Source: Chloroflexota bacterium
Lineage (GTDB): Bacteria > Chloroflexota > Anaerolineae > UBA4142
DNA: 16,855 nt
Direction: 5' to 3'
Assembly: GCA_016199405.1 (NCBI GenBank)
Contig: JACQGS010000032.1
Span: forward strand, 1 to 16,855
The stretch's first letter is position 1. Each line of letters opens with the position of its first letter. Shown in pieces: positions 1-6,096 of the stretch. The translations under genes and the position numbers were made by a program. The notes below the pieces were generated by a model that was not told the origin of the DNA, searched no databases, and worked only from the letters and a program-made list of their open reading frames with translations.

Positions 1-10
1 GACATGAACT

Positions 11-91
11 GCTACGATGAGCTGTCGGTTGTTAAGGTACAAAAGGGCTACGATGAGCTGTCGGTTAAAACGCTACGATGAGCTGTCGGTT
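11..91. repeat. Three direct copies of a 20-bp repeat
   Basis: The perfect 20-mer GCTACGATGAGCTGTCGGTT occurs at 11-30, 47-66 and 72-91, separated by 16 and 5 bases. The unequal and very short gaps argue against CRISPR. The copies sit directly upstream of a truncated dehydrogenase gene end, so this may be a junction scar or a local interspersed repeat. The array may extend beyond the left edge of the window. Function unknown. Confidence 0.85.
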
Positions 92-147
92 CGCATCTAG
101 TCGTTTGGATTTGCGCTCCCTGGGATTCAGAAACGTACTTGAGGCAG

Positions 148-222
148 TCTGTCGCGTCAGCATTTGTGACCGGCATCGTCGTGCCGATTGATGGCGGATT
201 TTCCGCGGATAGCGGGGTGTGA
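148..222 (+). pseudogene. 3' remnant of a short-chain dehydrogenase/reductase (SDR)
   Basis: Read in the frame ending at the TGA of 220-222, the last codons give VTGIVVPIDGGFSADSGV. This is the typical C-terminal strand and tail of classical SDR oxidoreductases (VTGxxxxVDGG). Upstream of about position 148 the frame stays open but no longer resembles the family. The Rossmann glycine motif and the YxxxK catalytic centre would need some 200 more codons and are absent; the triple 20-bp repeat stands there instead. I read this as a gene tail left by a deletion or insertion. The family call rests on one short but distinctive motif, and the exact left limit is uncertain. Confidence 0.65.
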
Positions 223-239
223 TTGGATCGCCAAAGGGC

Positions 240-267
240 TTGACGACGGAATGCTTTGCCTTATACT
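240..267 (+). promoter_or_regulatory. Sigma-70-type promoter of the antitoxin-like gene
   Basis: A -35 box TTGACG (240-245) and a -10 box TATACT (262-267) are separated by 16 bases. Transcription would begin near 274, and an AAGGAG ribosome-binding site at 278-283 precedes the ATG at 290. This arrangement excludes the in-frame ATG at 188 as the true start. Confidence 0.7.
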
Positions 268-289
268 TGGATTCCAGAAGGAGAAGCAA

Positions 290-493
290 ATGACCAAGTT
301 GCTTGAGCAAGCGATTGTCGAGGTCGAGAAACTGCCCGAAGACGCGCAGGATACTATTGCGGCAGGTCTTCTGACGGACATGGCGGATGAACGGGCATGG
401 GCGGCGCGTTTTACGGCGACGACTGACCCGCAATGGGACCGTATGGCGGCGATGGTTCGACAAGAAATTGCGGGGGGATATGATGCCGCATGA
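290..493 (+). CDS. Small antitoxin-like protein (67 aa), orphan
   Basis: The predicted product begins MTKLLEQAIVEVEKLPEDAQ and has an acidic, helical C-terminal half rich in Asp, Glu and Trp. This resembles the short antitoxins of type II toxin-antitoxin modules common in Chloroflexota and cyanobacteria, in which an N-terminal [ML]xxLxxAixxVxxLPxxxQ segment precedes a toxin-binding tail. The start at 290 is chosen for the AAGGAG site at 278-283 and the promoter just upstream. The open frame reaches back to 188, but that part overlaps the SDR tail and the promoter. No intact toxin gene follows: the next 120 bases hold only a broken gene tail. Orphan antitoxin is therefore an inference from family resemblance, not from pairing. 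Confidence 0.6.
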   Translation: MTKLLEQAIVEVEKLPEDAQDTIAAGLLTDMADERAWAARFTATTDPQWDRMAAMVRQEIAGGYDAA

Positions 494-610
494 TACCAAA
501 AGCACTTTTATTGTTTGAAACGAGGTGCAATTCGTCCACTATTTACGGAAGACGAACTAGCTGAATGACATCAGCGGATGGAAGCGTTTGAATATTTCAA
601 AGGAAAATAA
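494..610 (+). pseudogene. Gene tail interrupted by an in-frame stop, unknown family
   Basis: Directly after the antitoxin stop, the same frame reads 24 codons ending RPLFTEDELAE, then TGA at 566-568, then HQRMEAFEYFKGK and a TAA at 608-610, three bases before the nuclease ATG. The protein-like composition on both sides of the TGA suggests a C-terminus in which CGA (Arg) became TGA. The family is not recognised. A toxin or a modification methyltransferase would make sense next to the flanking genes, but nothing in the short stretch proves either. There is no start codon or ribosome-binding site of its own. Confidence 0.35.
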
Positions 611-612
611 CC

Positions 613-1974
613 ATGAACTTGAGCAAATCCCAAAGTGAGCGCATTCACCAAGTCTGGAAAGTCTATGTTTCCAGTGGCGAGAAATTTGTCAATGCAAGCA
701 AGGAATATACTCATCAAGAGTTAGATCAACGCCGCCTTGACACGATCCCAGAGGTGGAGAGTTGGCTGAATAGATTTTTACAAGGAAGCGTGCCCTTGGA
801 AGAGTTCAAAACGGTCAACGACGGGATCAACAAACGAAACCGTTTATGGGGCTTTCAGGCTATCAACGGGCAAATGTTTTTCAATATGGTTACGAACAAT
901 AGCGTAGCGGGAAATCGCATGGAAGAATTGGTCAATTTGCTCAAGAAGTCCATTGCTACCCCTGCTTCTTTAAGTGATGCCAAAGCAATCATCAAAACCT
1001 TCGAGAGTTTTACAAGAGACTTGGGGCAATACAGCACAGATCGACGCGGTGCGCCCAAAGTAGGTTCTATTCCGTTTTTCCTTTCATACTTTTGGCAAAT
1101 CCAACAACCTGAGAAATATCCCATTTATTACACCTCGATGGTCAATGCCCTGAGCGAGTTGGATATCTGGTTACCATCGGGCGATATTGCCGATGACTAT
1201 GTGGCTTTTTATGAACTCAATCACGAAATGCTAAACCTGCTCTCTCAACAGGCAGTCCGTAAGTTACACCTTTGGGATGTCGAGCATGCTTTCTGGTTTC
1301 ATGGTCAAGTACAAGCGCAGGCAGGTCAAGATGTCGCCATTTCTGCAAAGCCAATAAGTACTAAAGCAGTTAAGGACATTGAGGATGATTTACCGGAAAG
1401 CTACATTCCGCCGATTGTGTCCATTCTTCCCAGATTGGCTACAAACGATGAAGTACTGGCAGAACTTTATCGCCGCTCTGGCCGTGCCATTGAAAAGGTT
1501 TTTGAAGAGAGATTGGCTATTATTTTCCGTATGCTCGGGTTTGAAACCCAACTATTAGGGCAGGGTCAAGGGCGCGTGCCTGATGGGGTAGCTATTAATC
1601 ATGAGTATCGATATGCAATTATTTATGATGCCAAAGTGCGACAAAATTCTTACACAATGGGTACGGACGAGCGAGCCATACGAGAATATATTGGCGTTCA
1701 GGGAGAACGCTTGCGCAAACAAGGAATGCGCAACTTGTATTTTATGGTGATTTCCAGTTCATTCACAGGAGATCACGATGATGCCATTCGATCTCTGAAA
1801 ATCGACACCAATGTAAATGAAGTTCTTTTGGTAGAAGTCAAATCTTTGTTGGCAATGCTCGAAGGAAAGTTGCGCAATCCCGCTGTAAGTTTTGGACCTG
1901 ATGGTATACAGCGATTACTGGCTTCCAGTGGTTTGCTTACCGAAAGCGATGTAAGAGAATTTCTGGAAATATAA
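613..1974 (+). CDS. Restriction endonuclease-like protein with C-terminal FokI-type nuclease domain
   Basis: 453 aa. The C-terminal part, about residues 285-453, resembles the FokI cleavage domain. It has the PD-(D/E)xK active site as P323-D324, then D339-A-K341 after a beta hairpin, followed by a hydrophobic strand (LYFMVISSSF) and a later LLVEV strand that match the FokI order. The N-terminal 240 residues hold WGFQAINGQMFFN and PEKYPIYY segments reminiscent of the N-terminal regions of McrB-like restriction proteins, so this part may read DNA or modified bases; that is inference. AGGA at 601-604 precedes the ATG by 8 bases. The gene is clearly poorer in GC than everything right of 2,080, which suggests transfer. 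No methyltransferase is present, so a modification-dependent or solitary nuclease, or a broken R-M system, are all possible. Confidence 0.75.
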   Translation: MNLSKSQSERIHQVWKVYVSSGEKFVNASKEYTHQELDQRRLDTIPEVESWLNRFLQGSVPLEEFKTVNDGINKRNRLWGFQAINGQMFFNMVTNNSVAGNRMEELVNLLKKSIATPASLSDAKAIIKTFESFTRDLGQYSTDRRGAPKVGSIPFFLSYFWQIQQPEKYPIYYTSMVNALSELDIWLPSGDIADDYVAFYELNHEMLNLLSQQAVRKLHLWDVEHAFWFHGQVQAQAGQDVAISAKPISTKAVKDIEDDLPESYIPPIVSILPRLATNDEVLAELYRRSGRAIEKVFEERLAIIFRMLGFETQLLGQGQGRVPDGVAINHEYRYAIIYDAKVRQNSYTMGTDERAIREYIGVQGERLRKQGMRNLYFMVISSSFTGDHDDAIRSLKIDTNVNEVLLVEVKSLLAMLEGKLRNPAVSFGPDGIQRLLASSGLLTESDVREFLEI

Positions 1975-2077
1975 AGATCTTGCTATGGTTGGTAAATACA
2001 CAAGGAGTCTTCGACATCCGCAACGCTGGTGATGCCAGCCATTTCCCAATCTCGTTTTGCCCCAACTCGACGCAATA

Positions 2078-3340
2078 ATGCTTTCCTCTCGCGGCTCCCC
2101 AACCAATTCGCTCCAGCCCCATGACGCGCAAAATATTATCGCGCGCGCGTTCGACGCGCAGCCGCTTGCCGGCAAACGCGTCCTCGTCATCATCCCCGAC
2201 GGCACGCGCACCGCGCCGATGCCGCTGCTGTTCCGCGCGCTGTACGACACGCTTGGGCGCCGCGCCGCGCGGCTCGACTTTCTCATCGCGCTCGGCACGC
2301 ATCCGCAGATGAGCGATTCAGCGATTGAGAGATTGGTCGGCGTTTCGCGCAGTGAGCGCGCGGAAAAATTTCCGAACGTCGATATTTTCAATCATCGCTG
2401 GGATTTGCCGGACGCGCTCCAAACGTTTGGCACGATTTCGAGCGGCGAAATGGCACAGCTCACCGATGGTCTTGTTTCCGAACAAACGACAATTAGACTC
2501 AACTCACGAATTACTAATTACGAATTACTAATTATTTGTGGACCAGTATTCCCACATGAAGTCGCCGGGTTCTCAGGAGGAGCCAAGTATTTGATCCCCG
2601 GCATCGCCGGCGCGGAAATCATCAACGCGACGCATTGGCTCGGCGCGCTCGCGACGAGTATGCAAACGATTGGCGTGAAAGAGACGCTCGTGCGCCGCGT
2701 CATTCATCGCGCCGCGGAATTTGTGCCGACGCCGATTCAATGTATTGCACTTGTGATGCAAGGCGATGCGCTGCATGGCATTTTCATCGGCGATTATCGC
2801 GAAGCGTTCGACGCGGCGGCGGATTTGTCCGCGCAATTGAATATCGTCACGGTGCCGCGCGCGTTCCAGCGTGTGCTCTCGATGCCGGCGGAACGCTACG
2901 ACGATTTGTGGACGGCGGCAAAGGCAATGTACAAAACCGAACCGGTGATTGCCGACGGCGGCGAGGTCATCATCTACGCGCCGCATATTTCCGAGGTATC
3001 CTACACGCATGGCGCGCTGATTGACCGCGTCGGCTATCACGTCCGCGATTATTTTGTCAAGCAACCGGAAAAATTTCGCGATGTGCCCGGCGCGATCAAA
3101 GCGCATAGCACGCACGTCAAGGGCGCGGGTGAGTACGACGCGGCGCGTGGCGTCGAAGCGCCGCGCATTCGCGTCACGCTCGCGACAAAAATACCGGCGG
3201 CGCGTTGCGCGCAAATAAATTTAGGATACGCGGATTATCGGGAAATAAATCCGGACGAGTGGAAGCATCGCGAGAGCGAGGGAATATTATTCGTGCCGCA
3301 CGCCGGCGAGGTCTTGTATCGCGTGCGGGATGATTTGTAG
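2078..3340 (+). CDS. larA: LarA-like nickel-dependent 2-hydroxyacid (lactate) racemase family protein
   Basis: 420 aa from the ATG at 2078; a TTG at 2057 would add seven residues, and neither start has a clear ribosome-binding site. LarA interconverts D- and L-lactate, and relatives act on other 2-hydroxyacids, using a nickel-pincer nucleotide bound to a lysine. Key elements are seen: VIIPDGTRT near the N-terminus, ALGTH (H75), an NHxWD segment, PHEVAGFSGGAK (H160 and K170, the cofactor-bound lysine) and NATH (H186). These match the four essential positions of Lactobacillus LarA. No larB, larC or larE for making the cofactor lies in this window. A 28-bp heptamer array forms part of the coding sequence just before the active-site segment, and the TAG stop lies inside a hairpin repeat. 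The true substrate is not certain; the lut/glc operon downstream favours lactate or glycolate-like acids. Confidence 0.8.
   Translation: MLSSRGSPTNSLQPHDAQNIIARAFDAQPLAGKRVLVIIPDGTRTAPMPLLFRALYDTLGRRAARLDFLIALGTHPQMSDSAIERLVGVSRSERAEKFPNVDIFNHRWDLPDALQTFGTISSGEMAQLTDGLVSEQTTIRLNSRITNYELLIICGPVFPHEVAGFSGGAKYLIPGIAGAEIINATHWLGALATSMQTIGVKETLVRRVIHRAAEFVPTPIQCIALVMQGDALHGIFIGDYREAFDAAADLSAQLNIVTVPRAFQRVLSMPAERYDDLWTAAKAMYKTEPVIADGGEVIIYAPHISEVSYTHGALIDRVGYHVRDYFVKQPEKFRDVPGAIKAHSTHVKGAGEYDAARGVEAPRIRVTLATKIPAARCAQINLGYADYREINPDEWKHRESEGILFVPHAGEVLYRVRDDL
2506..2533 (+). repeat. In-frame 28-bp heptamer array inside larA
   Basis: Two perfect tandem copies of the 14-mer ACGAATTACTAATT, equivalently four 7-mers of form ACnAATT. 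The array is AT-rich in a CGCG-rich gene and encodes about SRITNYELLI, immediately before the conserved ICGPVFPHE segment. Confidence 0.85.
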
Positions 3341-3352
3341 GGGCGACCCTAC
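3337..3352. repeat. Short hairpin repeat carrying the larA stop codon
   Basis: GTAGGG (3337-3342) and CCCTAC (3347-3352) form a 6-bp stem with a GCGA loop. The TAG stop of larA (3338-3340) lies in the left arm. It resembles a shortened form of the GTAGAGACGCCCC-type palindrome at 5508-5550. Confidence 0.6.
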
Positions 3353-3386
3353 ATTGGAATGTATTGGAAATAATATTGGACACTGA

Positions 3387-3418
3387 CCCTGGCACTTGCG
3401 TAACCGTCAGGGCAAGTG
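3387..3418. repeat. Intergenic hairpin element with CACTTGC/GCAAGTG arms
   Basis: CACTTGC (3393-3399) pairs with GCAAGTG (3412-3418), the same arms as the 27-nt module at 7471 and 12141 but with a different, longer loop. A second pair, CCCTG (3387-3391) with CAGGG (3408-3412), interleaves with the first. No promoter or terminator role is evident. Confidence 0.6.
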
Positions 3419-3421
3419 TAA

Positions 3422-3483
3422 ACACAGATTGACACAGATTAATAACCCCAAAAAAATCAGCGTTCATCAGCGTTCATCTGTGT
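3422..3483. repeat. Intergenic 10-mer repeat patch with inverted ends
   Basis: ACACAGATT occurs at 3422-3430 and 3432-3440, ATCAGCGTTC occurs at 3456-3465 and 3466-3475, and ATCTGTGT (3476-3483) is the inverse of the first unit. A diverged relative of the ATC-GCGTT-ATC pattern occurs near 6999-7029. With the two hairpins upstream it fills most of the 244-bp gap between larA and the HEAT-repeat gene; no gene is seen there. Confidence 0.6.
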
Positions 3484-3533
3484 CCCAAACCGGTTTTGTT
3501 CTATTCCCGACATTGTCTATTGAAAATCCGCCT

Positions 3534-3561
3534 TTGGCTTTCTGGCAGACCCGCGTATAAT
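3534..3561 (+). promoter_or_regulatory. Promoter of the HEAT-repeat/AEC permease operon
   Basis: A consensus -10 box TATAAT at 3556-3561 is preceded, 16 bases upstream, by TTGGCT (3534-3539; 4 of 6 matches to TTGACA). Transcription would start near 3568, just before the AGAGGA ribosome-binding site at 3575-3580. Confidence 0.65.
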
Positions 3562-3584
3562 GTGGCGCAAATTCAGAGGAAGTG

Positions 3585-4610
3585 ATGATTGCCGAAGAAA
3601 TTATCCTAGACCTTGAGCCCGCGCTCGCGCATTTGCGCGATGCCAACGCCACGCTTTCGCCCGCCCTCCTTGCCACTTTCTCCAACCTCAAGAAAACCGA
3701 TCTCGCCGCGTTCGCCAAAACGTGGCTCACGCTGCCGGCAGAACGTAAGAGCCGCGTCGCGCGTCTCTTTGCGGAACTCGCTGAAGAAAATGCGCGCTTG
3801 GATTTCACGCCGATCTTTCGGCATGTGTTGAACGATCCAGACGCGCGCGTGCGGGTGGCGGCGATCGAGGGTTTGTGGGAGGATCAAGACCCGGCGCTCG
3901 CGAAAATTTTGATTGGATTTTTACGCAACGATCCGGAGGCGGCGGTGCGCGCGTCCGCGGCGGAATCGCTGGGGCGATTTGTTCTCCTGGGCGAGTACGA
4001 CCGAATCACGCCCACGCTCGCGGAACGCGTTTACAATGCATTGGTCGAGACCTTTCGCAATTCATCCGAGCCGATGGAGGTGCGCGCGCCCGCGCTCGAA
4101 TCGTTGGGCTATGCGAGCCGCGCCGACGTTTCGGCAATGCTGAGCGAAGCATACGGCAGCGATGATGCCGCGATGCAGACGAGCGCGATTGCCGGCATGG
4201 GGCGCAGCGCCGATTCCAAATGGTGCTCGATCATCACCGGCGAATTGGATTCGCCGGATCCGCGCATGCGGTTTCAAGCCGTGCACGCGCTCGGCGAGTT
4301 GGAATGCCGCGAGCCGGTGCGCCGCGTGATCGCGATGCTTGATGATCCGGATCGGCAAGTGCAAATCGCGGCGGTTGCCGCGCTCGGGCGCATCGGCGGA
4401 AAATCGGCAAAGCGCGCGCTGACGCGGCTCATTCAATTGGACGATGAAGTGTTGAGCGAACTCGCGCAAGACGCGTTGGAAGAGTTGACCTTTTCGGAAG
4501 ATGATCTTCCGTTGCTCGCGGTCGGCGAACCCAGCGCGGAGTTGGATGACGAACTGTTTGACGAAGATGAACTGGACGAGTCCGATTCGAGCGAAGTGCC
4601 GGACCGATGA
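3585..4610 (+). CDS. HEAT-repeat protein with acidic C-terminal tail
   Basis: 341 aa. From about residue 75 onward there are consecutive helical repeats of roughly 30-40 residues with the HEAT/PBS-lyase pattern: DPDARVRVAAIEGL, DPEAAVRASAAESLGR, SPDPRMRFQAVHALGEL and DPDRQVQIAAVAALGRIGG. Such proteins are usually scaffolds or binding platforms, and no catalytic motif is visible. The last 40 residues are strongly acidic (Asp/Glu/Ser) and probably disordered. The ATG at 3585 is chosen over the GTG at 3582 because the AGAGGA site at 3575-3580 leaves proper spacing only to the ATG. Its stop overlaps the permease start (ATGA at 4607-4610), so the two are translationally coupled. The partner is unknown. 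Confidence 0.8.
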   Translation: MIAEEIILDLEPALAHLRDANATLSPALLATFSNLKKTDLAAFAKTWLTLPAERKSRVARLFAELAEENARLDFTPIFRHVLNDPDARVRVAAIEGLWEDQDPALAKILIGFLRNDPEAAVRASAAESLGRFVLLGEYDRITPTLAERVYNALVETFRNSSEPMEVRAPALESLGYASRADVSAMLSEAYGSDDAAMQTSAIAGMGRSADSKWCSIITGELDSPDPRMRFQAVHALGELECREPVRRVIAMLDDPDRQVQIAAVAALGRIGGKSAKRALTRLIQLDDEVLSELAQDALEELTFSEDDLPLLAVGEPSAELDDELFDEDELDESDSSEVPDR

Positions 4611-5518
4611 ATCTGTCCGCGTTGGCAGCGATCCTGGTGAACATCATCGCGCCGATTGTGGTCGTCGCCGCGCTGGGATTTATTCTCGGTCGCGCACTGC
4701 AGTTGGATGCGCGCGCGCTTTCCCGTGTCGCCCTCTATTTGCTTGCGCCGAGCATTGTTTTCACTTCCACGTTACACGCGCAGATCGGCGCGGATTTCTT
4801 TTCCATCGCCGCGTTTGTTTTGATCATCACCGCGCTCATGGGCTTGCTCACGGCGGCGCTCGCCAAGCTGATGCGCTATGACCAACCGACCGCGAGCGCG
4901 TTCGCGCTCAGCACGATGTTTGCGAACGTCGGCAATTACGGACTGCCGCTCGTTCTGTTTGCGTTCGGCGACGAAGGGCTAGCGCGCGGCGTTATTTTTT
5001 TTACCGTCAGCGCGATGCTCGGGCAAACGCTCGCGGTCTTCATCGCCTCGCGCGGACGCGCGGAGGCGCGGCAGGCGATTTTGAATGTTTTCAAATTGCC
5101 GCTCGTGTACGCATTTTTCGGCGCGCTCGCGCTAAATCAAGCCGGCATCGCGATCCCTGCGCCGCTGACCAAATCGCTCGATCTGCTGGCGGGCGCGGCG
5201 GTGCCGGTGATGCTCGTCATTCTTGGGATTGAGCTCGCGCACGTTTCGTTTGCGAATGATCGGCTTGCGATTGGAATTTCGACGGTGGTCAAACTTGTCG
5301 TCACGCCGGTCGTCGCGTTTGCACTTGCCGCGTTGATGGGCTTGCAAGGATTGACGCGCGCGGTCTGCATCATCGAAGCATCCATGCCGACCGCCGTTTT
5401 GGTTTCGATCCTCGCCGTCGAATTCAAAGCGCGCCCGGAATTTGTAACGGGCGTGGTGCTTGTGTCCACCATCGCGAGCGTGGTGACGTTGACGGTATTG
5501 TTGGGGATTCTTTTGTAG
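4607..5518 (+). CDS. AEC family (auxin efflux carrier-type) permease
   Basis: 303 aa and almost wholly hydrophobic, with about ten membrane segments in the two-half layout of the AEC family (Mem_trans domain). Seen features include LYLLAPSIVFTS in the first half, the central STMFANVGNYGLPLVLFAFG segment with conserved Asn-x-Gly-Asn-x-Gly-x-Pro, and a late EASMPTAVLVSILA segment. Bacterial AEC members include carriers for malate, malonate and other small carboxylates, so a 2-hydroxyacid substrate would fit the nearby lactate genes; this is inference. Translation is coupled to the HEAT-repeat gene through an ATGA overlap. The TAG stop and last codons lie in the left arm of a perfect 21-bp palindrome, so the extreme C-terminus may be repeat-derived. 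Confidence 0.85.
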   Translation: MNLSALAAILVNIIAPIVVVAALGFILGRALQLDARALSRVALYLLAPSIVFTSTLHAQIGADFFSIAAFVLIITALMGLLTAALAKLMRYDQPTASAFALSTMFANVGNYGLPLVLFAFGDEGLARGVIFFTVSAMLGQTLAVFIASRGRAEARQAILNVFKLPLVYAFFGALALNQAGIAIPAPLTKSLDLLAGAAVPVMLVILGIELAHVSFANDRLAIGISTVVKLVVTPVVAFALAALMGLQGLTRAVCIIEASMPTAVLVSILAVEFKARPEFVTGVVLVSTIASVVTLTVLLGILL

Positions 5519-5550
5519 AGACGCCCCGTCGGGGCGTCTCTACAAAAGAA
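5508..5550. repeat. Perfect 21-bp inverted repeat between the AEC permease and the exonuclease gene
   Basis: Arms 5508-5528 and 5530-5550 are exact reverse complements around a single T at 5529; the core is GACGCCCCG T CGGGGCGTC. The left arm contains the permease stop codon (5516-5518), and the right arm ends five bases before the next ATG. No U-run follows on either strand, so it is not a classical terminator. A transcript could fold into a very stable hairpin that limits read-through into the exonuclease gene. Confidence 0.9.
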
Positions 5551-5555
5551 AAAAC

Positions 5556-6089
5556 ATGTCCGATATTTTTTTCGATCTCGAAACGCAAAATTCAATTGAC
5601 GATGTCGGCGGGCGCGCGTATTTGGATAAGCTGCGCGTCTCGGTCGCCGTCGCGCTTGACGCGGACACCGGCGAATTCAAAGCGTACACCGAAGCCGATG
5701 TGTCCGCGCTCATCGCGGATTTGCGCGCCGCGACACGCGTCATTGGGTTCAATATCAAACGGTTCGATTATCCGGTTTTGAAATTCTACACGCGCGAACG
5801 CTTGAACGATTTGTCGACCGTGGATATGCTGGAAGATATTTACAACACGCTCGGCTTTCGCGTCTCGCTCGACGCGCTCGCGCATGCAACGCTCGGCGCG
5901 GAAAAAACTGCCGACGGCTTGCAAGCGATTCGCTGGTTCCGCGAGGGCAAACTGTCCGAGTTGCTCGAGTACTGCAAAGCCGATGTCGCCTTGACGCGGC
6001 AATTGTTCGAGTTCGGCAGAACGCGCGGGTATTTGAAATTCCTCGACCGGAGCGGGCGCAATAAACAAGTGGACGTGGAGTGGAAATGA
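5556..6089 (+). CDS. RNase H-fold 3'-5' exonuclease-like protein (YprB/RNase_H_2 type)
   Basis: 177 aa. It shows the DEDD exonuclease pattern: motif I FFDLET (D7, E9), motif II GFNIKRFDYPVL (D71) and motif III EYCKADVALT (Y139 and D143), the Y-x3-D spacing of DEDDy nucleases. This is the predicted RNase_H_2 domain found alone or fused to helicases in bacteria, probably acting on single-stranded DNA or RNA ends; the substrate is unknown. The start at 5556 is the only ATG near the frame opening. No strong ribosome-binding site is visible, because the right arm of the palindrome and an A-rich tract take that place. It converges with the sulfurtransferase gene, whose stop is only seven bases away. 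Confidence 0.75.
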   Translation: MSDIFFDLETQNSIDDVGGRAYLDKLRVSVAVALDADTGEFKAYTEADVSALIADLRAATRVIGFNIKRFDYPVLKFYTRERLNDLSTVDMLEDIYNTLGFRVSLDALAHATLGAEKTADGLQAIRWFREGKLSELLEYCKADVALTRQLFEFGRTRGYLKFLDRSGRNKQVDVEWK

Positions 6090-6096
6090 AAACGGC

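Noticed and set aside
11..91. CRISPR array
   Set aside because: Only three copies of a 20-mer with gaps of 16 and 5 bases; spacers are far too short and unequal, and no cas gene is present.
188..289. N-terminal extension of the antitoxin-like gene starting at 188
   Set aside because: It overlaps the SDR tail and the promoter at 240-267; the AAGGAG site and transcription start point to the ATG at 290.
2573..3214. Minus-strand open frame of 213 codons opposite larA
   Set aside because: Arg-rich shadow of the larA coding strand; no recognisable motif.
5508..5550. Rho-independent terminator after the AEC permease
   Set aside because: The stem is followed by an A-rich, not T-rich, tract on the plus strand, and no U-run follows on the minus strand either.
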